Shown here piece after piece: positions 1-5,291 of a DNA stretch of 14,050 nucleotides (position 1 is the first letter of the stretch; each line of letters starts with the position of its first letter). Location of the stretch: positions 1-14,050 of the forward strand of contig JAAZCB010000539.1 of the NCBI GenBank assembly GCA_012513545.1. Direction: 5' to 3'. The DNA comes from Clostridiaceae bacterium. Its GTDB lineage: Bacteria > Bacillota_A > Clostridia > Acetivibrionales > Acetivibrionaceae. The position numbers and the translations under genes are program-made. The notes under the pieces were generated by a model. It did not search any database. It worked only from the letters and a program-made list of their open reading frames with translations, and was not told the DNA's origin.

Positions 1-78
1 ATCCGTTTTTGCTGATTTGCATGATGTGCATGCTAAAAGTATAATTACTATCATGAAAACAACTAATATTTTCTTCAT
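1..78 (-). CDS. Putative lipoprotein, N-terminal fragment (runs off left edge)
   Basis: Only the first 26 codons are in the window. They start with ATG at 76-78 and read MKKILVVFMIVIILLACTSC followed by a few polar residues. This is a short basic N-terminus, a hydrophobic core and a Cys in a lipobox-like context (LLAC, Cys17, or less likely Cys20). That is the expected layout of a lipoprotein signal peptide, so the product is probably anchored to the outside of the cell membrane. The start lies 12 bases beyond the stop codon of the DUF4230 gene, and a G-rich stretch in that gap could serve as ribosome binding site, so the two genes are probably co-transcribed. The function cannot be read from this fragment. 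Because the gene is cut, it was recovered by translating the edge by hand. Confidence 0.6.
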   Translation of the reverse strand, partial: MKKILVVFMIVIILLACTSCKSAKTD

Positions 79-90
79 ACCCAGCCCCCC

Positions 91-693
91 TCACTCAACG
101 ACCAAAGTATAGTCGGCATCTAACTGTTCCATAAGCGGATTTACCAATGCCTTTATTACATTCACAGTATTTTGCTGAGCCAGTTTAAGAATGGCATCCT
201 GCTTCTCACTTTCTTTCTGGACATCTTCTTCACAAGCCTTATACGCTTCCTGTGTTAAGGCTGACTTGTTGGCTTTTTTATTAATAAAGATAAAGTCTAA
301 GGTAGATATATTTACATTGATGTCGGTGATGTGAACATCTGGAATATCTACCTTTACTACTTGGGCATCATCATCCACTTTACAAGTAATTTGGTCAAAG
401 TCAATCCCTGCATTTACTCGTGCCTCATAGGATACATAATAATCGGTCTTCTCAGAATTACTACTGTTCTTTACTTCGGCGATACCATTGTACACGGCAG
501 TAAAAGTAGACAATTCACTGACATTAATGATTTTTTTTAGAGTAGAAGCTGTTATTACCTGTATATCCTTCTCTTTTTCCTGACCCATATTAAACGAAAC
601 AAATACCTTTGCGATAATAAAAAGCAACACTGCAAAAACAATTACGGATAATATCATCTTTCTCAAAGTCTTCATTTGGCTCAATACTCCCAT
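91..693 (-). CDS. DUF4230 family membrane-anchored protein
   Basis: A 200-residue protein with a short cytoplasmic N-terminus, one transmembrane segment at about residues 12-34, and an extracytoplasmic alpha/beta domain. The outer domain has the alternating pattern typical of DUF4230: YEARVNAGIDFDQI, then VDIPDVHITDINVN, then a Lys/Glu-rich helical tail. DUF4230 proteins have no established biochemical function; assignment to the family is from recognition of the pattern, not a search. The ATG at 691-693 is chosen because AAGGAG (703-708) sits 9 bases upstream of it. The longer frame beginning with TTG at 711 would put that Shine-Dalgarno inside the coding region and is less likely. The gene is followed after 12 bases by a lipoprotein gene on the same strand, suggesting a two-gene envelope operon. 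Confidence 0.72.
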   Translation of the reverse strand: MGVLSQMKTLRKMILSVIVFAVLLFIIAKVFVSFNMGQEKEKDIQVITASTLKKIINVSELSTFTAVYNGIAEVKNSSNSEKTDYYVSYEARVNAGIDFDQITCKVDDDAQVVKVDIPDVHITDINVNISTLDFIFINKKANKSALTQEAYKACEEDVQKESEKQDAILKLAQQNTVNVIKALVNPLMEQLDADYTLVVE

Positions 694-702
694 ATTTTCA
701 CT

Positions 703-708
703 CTCCTT
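703..708 (-). promoter_or_regulatory. Ribosome binding site deciding the DUF4230 start
   Basis: AAGGAG on the minus strand, 9 bases before the ATG at 691-693. It lies inside the longer reading frame that would begin with TTG at 709-711, which argues for the internal ATG as the true start. Confidence 0.7.
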
Positions 709-710
709 CA

Positions 711-908
711 ATTTGAACTAAAACTTGCGTCATTATTGGTGACCTTCACTTGCTTGGCATAGTTCCTTATCCGGTCTTCGTGTATATTTTAAGAGTATCC
801 GACATTAGAGCGACATCTTGTTATTCTATCCACAAAAATATTGCAAATGGAGTGTTCCACACTGTATATCCTGATGTCATTCCCAAAAGAAATAATGTTA
901 TGAATAAT
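711..908 (-). pseudogene. Remnant of an AbiEi-type antitoxin gene (C-terminal half)
   Basis: In one minus-strand frame the stretch from 908 downwards reads FGNDIRIYSVEHSICNIF followed by DRITRCRSNVGYS. After an in-frame TAA at 789-791 it continues as NIHEDRIRNYAKQVKV until a stop at 708-710. From memory, Firmicute AbiEi-family antitoxins (type IV toxin-antitoxin, winged-helix regulators of AbiEii) have a similar C-terminal pattern: FGN-x-(I/V)R(I/V)Y-x-VERT(I/L)CDI, an R-rich helix, and a late (x)YAKxLxV helix. The 5' half is missing, since a stop at 909-911 closes the frame. There is no start codon with a binding site, and the middle appears shortened, so this would be a dead fragment. The family match was not checked by search. 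Alternative: an unrelated frame that resembles this family by chance. Confidence 0.4.
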
Positions 909-1008
909 TTATCGATAAAACTGGAAAATTTATTAACAAATCATACTCAAAAAAACATATAACTCTCAAATTTTTATTATATTTGGAAATCTATTGCGAT
1001 ATAATCAA

Positions 1009-1024
1009 TTCAGAAAGTAACCCT
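1009..1024. repeat. 16-bp direct repeat, copy 1
   Basis: The sequence TTCAGAAAGTAACCCT occurs here and again, identical, at 1215-1230. The two copies are 206 bp apart start to start, and the similarity does not extend beyond 16 bases on either side. An exact 16-mer repeated in a 14-kb window is unlikely by chance even in AT-rich DNA. It lies between the two gene remnants, so it may mark an old duplication or deletion endpoint. Confidence 0.6.
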
Positions 1025-1072
1025 GAAAAAGGCTTTGATGTGTAAATTTGATGCTTAAACGCTAATTTACAA

Positions 1073-1505
1073 TTATTTTCTGGTTTTCCAAAGCGCCATA
1101 GGATGTTTTCCTACTCGTATAATAACCTCTGGATCTTCAAATAATAACTGAGGTGTATATTTCCTCTACAAAACATTCATGAAGTTTATTTTCTGAAGAT
1201 GTTATAACCATTATTTCAGAAAGTAACCCTTTACCACTTTTATTGCTTTTTTATACTCTTTTTCAATACCGGAATCAGATCTATCTTATTGTATGATTTG
1301 TCAGGCTATCAATGACAGCAGTGTTTAAGACTTTATTGATTTCTTTTGCTGAAATGGCTACATAAGATACCACACATTCTCTGAGAAATTCTTCTACTTC
1401 ATCAAACAACTTAAACTCTATCATGCTATATATCTTAATATCAGAACCCATATTCAGATATTTACTTATCGCTTTTATCGACTCCGATTTCAACAAAAAA
1501 ACCAC
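1073..1505 (-). pseudogene. Frameshifted remnant of an unrecognised gene
   Basis: Four adjacent protein-like pieces follow one another on the minus strand in alternating frames. They are a 74-codon open stretch (1281-1505, containing FDEVEEFLRECVVSYVAIS), then DSGIEKEYKKAIKVVKGYF (to about 1211), then VITSSENKLHECFVEEIYT (1211 to about 1150), then EDPEVIIRVGKHPMALWK ending at a TAA at 1073-1075. Joined, they would give a protein of roughly 140 residues. The first piece opens with a GTG inside the terminator hairpin of the upstream cellulase gene and has no ribosome binding site, so it is probably not expressed as annotated. I do not recognise the family. The pieces could also be separate chance frames; the smooth amphipathic composition and the good continuation across the frame changes favour a decayed gene. 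Confidence 0.35.
1215..1230. repeat. 16-bp direct repeat, copy 2
   Basis: Second identical copy of TTCAGAAAGTAACCCT (first at 1009-1024). This copy falls inside the frameshifted gene remnant, where the minus strand encodes part of KGYFLK, near one of the changes of frame. Confidence 0.6.
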
Positions 1506-1529
1506 ACCCCATAACAGGATGTGGTTTTG
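1494..1529 (-). terminator. Rho-independent terminator of the cellulase gene
   Basis: On the minus strand AAAACCACATCC pairs with GGGTGTGGTTTT around a short loop (12 pairs, one G-U), and the 3' arm runs straight into a run of seven T. It begins 16 bases after the stop codon of the dockerin-bearing hydrolase and is the expected end of its transcript. Confidence 0.9.
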
Positions 1530-1544
1530 TAAAACTAAAATTTA

Positions 1545-3245
1545 CTATTTAAGAGGCAGTGTCTCAATCAAACCAATTATATACCTTCTTAAAACAGCAT
1601 AATCAGTCGAGTTCACTTTACCATCAAGATTCAAATCAGCATTTTCGGTATTAACATTTTCGGGAGCAGTCCCCATCAATACTCTTTTTAAGAGCGCATA
1701 ATCTGTGGAGTTAACTTTTCCGTCCTCATTCAAATCACCATAATTATTTGTACCAATTGTACCTGTCGGTGTTGATACCGGACTAGACGGCTTTGTTGTT
1801 GGTGTCGGAGTAGGTTTTTGAGTATTTACCGGAGCGTTACCATAATACTCTCCTAAAGAAATACCGTTCGAACCGAGAGGAATCTGATGGTCAAGACCGA
1901 TAAACTTACCGCCTGACTGCCATAACGCAGGCTTTAGTAATCCGTATTTCTCACTGTCCCAGGTAGCCCAGTCGTTCCCGATCAGTCCACCGGTATCACC
2001 TGAATTCGGGTTTATACACCAGAAAGTATGGTGAATCTTATTCTTGATCATGTAGTCTCTGAGCAAGACCATCCACTTCTGGTTCTTTCCTCCATCCATA
2101 TGTCCTCCCCACTCTCCTATGAGAAGCGGTGCAATTCCCTTATCGTTAATAAATGCCCAGGTATCATACCAATAATCATCCAGTAGTGTTTGTGTTGTGA
2201 AGTCCTTGTCAAACCATGTCTGATTATATACTGAAGGACCGTAGTCATGTGGAGAATAAACAATCTGGCTGTTTAACGAACCTAAATCAATAGGATAGTC
2301 CTTAACTCCCCTCAGATTTCCACCCCACCATGCTCCAAACCACGGCGACGCATCACCTTTAGCTTCCCAAACATCAGGAGTATCATAAGTGTAACCCTTC
2401 TCTGTCTTTGGATACTGCTCAACACCCTCAATCATTATCAAAAGATTCGGGTTTTTTGCAAGTATAGCCTTTGAACAGGTTTCTGCCGCATACTTCCAGT
2501 TGTTTTCATCTTTAGTATCGTCCCATTTTGCCATATCGGAAGGCGCTTTATTGCCTGTATATCCGCGTTTTCCATGTGGTTCATTCTTAAGGTCCAATGC
2601 GAGAATGGTGTCGTCATTCTTGTACTTGTCAGCTAGCCAGACCAAAGTATCTATCCACATTTTTGTAGTAACCACGCCTGCTGTCTTAGTATCCTTGCCA
2701 TACCATAATTCATACACATGCCCTGAATTGTCCGAATGCGGACTATGTACGTCAACCATAACTTTAATACCGAGTTCTTTGCAATAACCAATAATAATGT
2801 CAAAGATTTCCATGCTGTTTTTTGGTTCTTTGGTTTCAGGGTCATAGAAATCAGGATTACAAACATGATAAGGCGGATTATTGCTGGCTGTTACACTTGA
2901 AACAGGGTTTGGCTTTCCATTCATCCAACTGTACAAAAGTTCAGTTGAAATCGGAATTCTTAAAAATCCTATTCCCTTATCAGCTACGCTTTGTAAAATA
3001 TCCTTGACATCATACCATGCTCCATGAAAACAATTCTCACTGCAGTTGAAACCAAACCAGTTTGCCCCTGTCAGCCAGACTTCATTTCCATACATGTCAT
3101 AAATCTTATTACCTTTACAATGAAGCCAATCGTCATTGTTGGAGTCTGCAGCACTAACCCTTGATAATAAGCCTGCCGTCAAGCAACACATGGAAAGCAC
3201 TACCAGTGCTGCAACCAGAGAAATTACTCTTTTTGCTTTTTTCAT
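1545..3245 (-). CDS. Cellulosomal endoglucanase: GH5 catalytic domain plus type I dockerin
   Basis: A 566-residue secreted enzyme. Residues 1-32 form a signal peptide, with cleavage probably after VSA. Residues about 38-468 are a GH5 (beta/alpha)8 barrel expected to cut internal beta-1,4-glucan bonds by a retaining mechanism. The acid/base is Glu222 in LKNEP, the nucleophile is Glu378 in IGEWGG, and the family His-Asp-Tyr motif is at 333-335. Residues 474-500 are a Pro/Thr linker. Residues 502-566 are a type I dockerin with two calcium loops (Asp504 to Asp515 and Asp537 to Asp548), each carrying Ser-Thr at recognition positions 10-11 and Lys/Arg-Arg at 17-18, the C. thermocellum pattern. The domain order and several blocks (WLTGANWFGFNC, GGNLRGVKDYPI, VYSPHDYGP) match C. 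thermocellum CelB/CelG-type enzymes, and CelG is about the same length. A GAGGGGG ribosome binding site lies 10 bases before the ATG. The gene is monocistronic, closed by the terminator at 1494-1529. Confidence 0.95.
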   Translation of the reverse strand: MKKAKRVISLVAALVVLSMCCLTAGLLSRVSAADSNNDDWLHCKGNKIYDMYGNEVWLTGANWFGFNCSENCFHGAWYDVKDILQSVADKGIGFLRIPISTELLYSWMNGKPNPVSSVTASNNPPYHVCNPDFYDPETKEPKNSMEIFDIIIGYCKELGIKVMVDVHSPHSDNSGHVYELWYGKDTKTAGVVTTKMWIDTLVWLADKYKNDDTILALDLKNEPHGKRGYTGNKAPSDMAKWDDTKDENNWKYAAETCSKAILAKNPNLLIMIEGVEQYPKTEKGYTYDTPDVWEAKGDASPWFGAWWGGNLRGVKDYPIDLGSLNSQIVYSPHDYGPSVYNQTWFDKDFTTQTLLDDYWYDTWAFINDKGIAPLLIGEWGGHMDGGKNQKWMVLLRDYMIKNKIHHTFWCINPNSGDTGGLIGNDWATWDSEKYGLLKPALWQSGGKFIGLDHQIPLGSNGISLGEYYGNAPVNTQKPTPTPTTKPSSPVSTPTGTIGTNNYGDLNEDGKVNSTDYALLKRVLMGTAPENVNTENADLNLDGKVNSTDYAVLRRYIIGLIETLPLK

Positions 3246-3531
3246 AAAATCTTATCCCCCTCAAGAAATTTACCTAAATATTTAAAGACTTCAAATGTTG
3301 TTCTGATATTGTGATAACAAAAGTATAAACAGCCGGCTGCATCAGCACTCATGAAACTATCAGTACCCCCTTGTCAAGAACATAATAATGCAGCTTATAA
3401 TAAATAAACCAACTATAAAAAATAACAAGCAAACCGGTAAACATATATAAATATCCTATATTATAATTTTATAAGACATTCGGAATGAAATCAAGCCAAA
3501 ATATACATAAACATTAGAAATAAAAAGAATA

Positions 3532-3555
3532 ATATTAAGATATTAAGATATTAAG
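3532..3555. repeat. Three tandem copies of an 8-bp unit
   Basis: ATATTAAG is repeated three times without interruption or mismatch. It lies in the non-coding spacer and is a likely site for slippage in copy number. Confidence 0.75.
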
Positions 3556-3693
3556 CCAATTCGCTCAATTATTTACGAGAATTTTTTATAATTCCTTGTG
3601 CCTCTCATTTCTCTTATAAAAAAGCTTATTGTAGTTTAAAATAAAATATGTTAGTATTATCACAATAAAGTTAACAAAAAATTCTTATTAAAA

Positions 3694-3718
3694 TGATAAC
3701 AATCATATGTCATTATCA
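3694..3718. promoter_or_regulatory. Possible operator dyad upstream of the TspO-family gene
   Basis: TGATAA and its inverse TTATCA are separated by 13 bases, with further partly symmetric sequence (ATCAT and ATATG) inside. It lies about 70 bases upstream of the gene's start codon. The arms resemble parts of a Fur-type box, but the inner bases do not follow the 7-1-7 Fur pattern, so the cognate regulator is unknown. Confidence 0.25.
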
Positions 3719-3741
3719 GGTACAGTATTGGAAATACCCTG

Positions 3742-3770
3742 TTGTGATTGTATTTGAGACGGCGTATAAA
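3742..3770 (+). promoter_or_regulatory. Candidate SigA-type promoter for the TspO-family gene
   Basis: TTGTGA (3742-3747), a 17-base spacer and TATAAA (3765-3770) form a reasonable vegetative promoter. A caution: transcription would start near 3777, within the AAAGGAG ribosome binding site at 3775-3781, giving an almost leaderless message. An upstream promoter may therefore be the real one. Confidence 0.3.
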
Positions 3771-3774
3771 TTGT

Positions 3775-3781
3775 AAAGGAG
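3775..3781 (+). promoter_or_regulatory. Ribosome binding site deciding the TspO-family start
   Basis: AAAGGAG lies 8 bases before the ATG at 3790-3792. It rules in favour of this start over a TTG at 3748 in the same frame, which would add 14 residues and has no binding site of its own. Confidence 0.8.
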
Positions 3782-3789
3782 TTCATAAA

Positions 3790-4632
3790 ATGGAAACCAA
3801 TAATATCAGTACTTTTACCAAGGTTCATACAACTGTGTCCTTTATTGTTATGGTTTTAGTAAATATACTCGCAAACGTAATTCCTTTTAATGGTGTAACG
3901 ACCGGCCAGATTTCAGATTCATATCCGAATCTCTTTGCCCCTGCAGGAATAACATTTTCTATATGGGGCATAATATATTTATCCCTTGCATCTTATTTAC
4001 TTTATCAATTCGGCTTATTCAACAAGAAAGAAGGAATCATAAATAAAGAGGTAATTGAAAAAGCCGGTATTTTCTTTACGATATCCTCAATTGCAAATAC
4101 TGTCTGGATTTTTGTGTGGCATTACAGAGCCATAGGCATATCCTTGTTTATGATTGTTATTATTCTTCTTTGCTTGATTATTATTAATGTAACTATTAAA
4201 AAGGCAAACCTTATTACCAGAGAAAAAATCTTTTTAAGACTACCCTTCAGTATATACTTCGGCTGGATAACCGTAGCCGTAATTGCCAATGTTTCCGTAT
4301 TCCTTGTCAGTATTAACTGGAATCGCTTCGGTTTGTCTGAATCTTTCTTTACAATAATTGTCCTGTTTTCAGGTCTCTTAATTGCATGCCTGACCATACT
4401 GAAAAACCAGGACTTGGCATATGGACTTGTTGTCATATGGGCATATGTAGGTATACTGATTAGACATACGTCATCAAGTGGTCTTGCAGGAAGGCATCCT
4501 TTTATAATAGCCTTTCTGATTATCTGTATTATACTGCTGCTTATTACTGCAGTATACGCAGCGGTAGCAGATAAAGAGAAGTTAAAAAGTTTCAGACTGT
4601 TAAGATTTAAGAAGGAGAAATCAGAGCCTTAA
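3790..4632 (+). CDS. TspO/MBR-family tryptophan-rich membrane protein (long form)
   Basis: A 280-residue polytopic membrane protein with about eight hydrophobic segments (roughly 14-34, 53-76, 92-112, 114-136, 152-175, 184-203, 209-224 and 237-258) and a basic C-terminal tail. The blocks FAPAGITFSIWGIIY, ANTVWIF and FSIYFGWITVAVIANVS are the hallmarks of TspO/MBR-like tryptophan-rich sensory proteins. Six Trp are present, at 59, 106, 110, 159, 177 and 217. Classical TspO is about 150-180 residues with five helices and binds porphyrins and other hydrophobic ligands. This longer form is known in Firmicutes annotations, but its ligand and role are not established. It is the only plus-strand gene in the window, divergent from the cellulase and convergent with the marR-type gene, so it is probably transcribed alone. 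Confidence 0.85.
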   Translation: METNNISTFTKVHTTVSFIVMVLVNILANVIPFNGVTTGQISDSYPNLFAPAGITFSIWGIIYLSLASYLLYQFGLFNKKEGIINKEVIEKAGIFFTISSIANTVWIFVWHYRAIGISLFMIVIILLCLIIINVTIKKANLITREKIFLRLPFSIYFGWITVAVIANVSVFLVSINWNRFGLSESFFTIIVLFSGLLIACLTILKNQDLAYGLVVIWAYVGILIRHTSSSGLAGRHPFIIAFLIICIILLLITAVYAAVADKEKLKSFRLLRFKKEKSEP

Positions 4633-4678
4633 AAAAAATAACCGCCCATACCATTCAACCGGCATAAGCGCTAAGGTT
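4631..4678 (-). terminator. Possible terminator downstream of the marR-type gene
   Basis: On the minus strand, after the regulator's stop, an AACC...GGTT outer stem with a GCC/GGC inner stem and bulges is followed by A and eight T (4631-4638). The T-run overlaps the stop codon of the convergent TspO-family gene. On the plus strand the same dyad is followed by five T, so it could act in both directions. The stem is interrupted and weak, so this is tentative. Confidence 0.3.
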
Positions 4679-4684
4679 TTTGTT

Positions 4685-5113
4685 CTATTCCAATTTGTTC
4701 AATATCTCCTGAATTTCACATAACAAACGGTTTAGCTTTTCAATATCCTCAACATCCAGTTGAGACAATCTATTCATAATATCCTGCTTAATAATCTCCT
4801 GCTTTCCCTTTAAGTAAATTTCTCCATCCCGGGTCAGCTTTAAGATGATTACTCTCCTGTCCTCAAGATCATTCTCCCGTTTAATAAGCCCTTCACCGAT
4901 TAACTTGTCTGCTATTACTGTAAGATTCGGCTTTGAAACCATCAGTTTATCACAGTAATACTTCATCGGTTTCCCATCTTCCAATTTTATCAAATATAGA
5001 AGTTCCATCTGTTGCCTTGATATTTCAAAACTTGGAAGAGTTTTGCATAACTTTTTGTGCATTATCGGTATTAGTGTTATCAAATTCTCTGAAAGCTTAT
5101 CTTTCTCCATCAT
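4685..5113 (-). CDS. MarR-family transcriptional regulator
   Basis: A 142-residue winged-helix protein of typical MarR length. A helix-turn-helix lies at about residues 48-74 (KPMKYYCDKLMVSKPNLTVI, with a recognition helix from about 60). It is followed by the characteristic wing ENDLEDRRVIILKLT (80-94), with the DRR and LT signature. Helices at both ends should form the dimer interface. The start is placed at the ATG pair 5108-5113, preceded by AGGTGGGG; the second ATG (5110) gives slightly better spacing. An upstream in-frame ATG at 5144-5146 has only a weak AAGG. It lies downstream of an RND efflux operon on the same strand, 178 bp from the permease stop, with a large inverted repeat in the gap. 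Inference: it represses itself and possibly the pump, released by a small hydrophobic ligand. Confidence 0.88.
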   Translation of the reverse strand: MMEKDKLSENLITLIPIMHKKLCKTLPSFEISRQQMELLYLIKLEDGKPMKYYCDKLMVSKPNLTVIADKLIGEGLIKRENDLEDRRVIILKLTRDGEIYLKGKQEIIKQDIMNRLSQLDVEDIEKLNRLLCEIQEILNKLE

Positions 5114-5159
5114 AACCCCACCTAACTTGGAAAACCGGAAAACCATTAACCTTATTCAG

Positions 5160-5211
5160 TACTGTTTAACCTGAATTATTTGTCTATAAGACTAATTCAG
5201 GCTAAACAGTA
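5160..5211. promoter_or_regulatory. Long inverted repeat upstream of the marR-type gene, probable operator
   Basis: Left arm TACTGTTTAACCTGAATTA (5160-5178) and right arm TAATTCAGGCTAAACAGTA (5193-5211) are inverted copies matching at 18 of 19 positions; the odd pair could still wobble in RNA. The gap contains a second small dyad, GTCT-ATA-AGAC (5182-5192), so the whole can fold into one tall hairpin with a 3-base bulge. No T-run follows on either strand, so it is not a classical terminator. Its position 47-98 bases before the regulator start suits a MarR operator; an mRNA-processing or attenuating hairpin between pump and regulator is the alternative. Confidence 0.6.
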
Positions 5212-5291
5212 AGCTGATATATGAAGTATTGTAAAAATATTCGTATCACTGAATTTCCGGGTTTCTTTATTGATTATAGTAAGCTGTCTCC

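Larger units (their letters stand above)
3246..3789. other. AT-rich divergent intergenic region between cellulase and TspO-family gene
   Basis: This 544-bp spacer has no credible coding frame and should hold the promoters of both flanking genes. For the cellulase, a TTGACA hexamer is present on the minus strand (complement at 3372-3377), but I see no good -10 at 16-18 bases from it, so its promoter is unresolved. Between that hexamer and the gene lies a 10-bp perfect palindrome, CAGCCGGCTG (3330-3339), a possible operator. The stretch also holds an 8-bp triplicated repeat and a dyad on the TspO side, listed separately. I found no convincing catabolite-repression (cre) site. Confidence 0.6.

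Noticed and set aside
750..962. 70-codon plus-strand open frame
   Set aside because: It has no ribosome binding site and runs antisense to the more protein-like minus-strand AbiEi-type fragment, which better explains the region.
1281..1505. A separate expressed 74-codon gene
   Set aside because: Its only start, GTG, lies in the 3' arm of the cellulase terminator with no spaced binding site, and its frame continues into other frames as if decayed. It is treated as part of a pseudogene.
3425..3450. LacI-family or cre-type operator around ACCGGT in the cellulase upstream region
   Set aside because: Only the central six bases are symmetric; the flanks do not pair and do not match the cre consensus.
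3694..3718. Fur box
   Set aside because: The outer arms TGATAA/TTATCA look Fur-like, but the inner bases do not form the 7-1-7 or 19-bp Fur pattern. It is kept only as a dyad of unknown binder.
5160..5211. Intrinsic terminator of the RND operon
   Set aside because: The hairpin is strong but no T-run follows on either strand, and the loop is itself a dyad. A regulatory role fits better.
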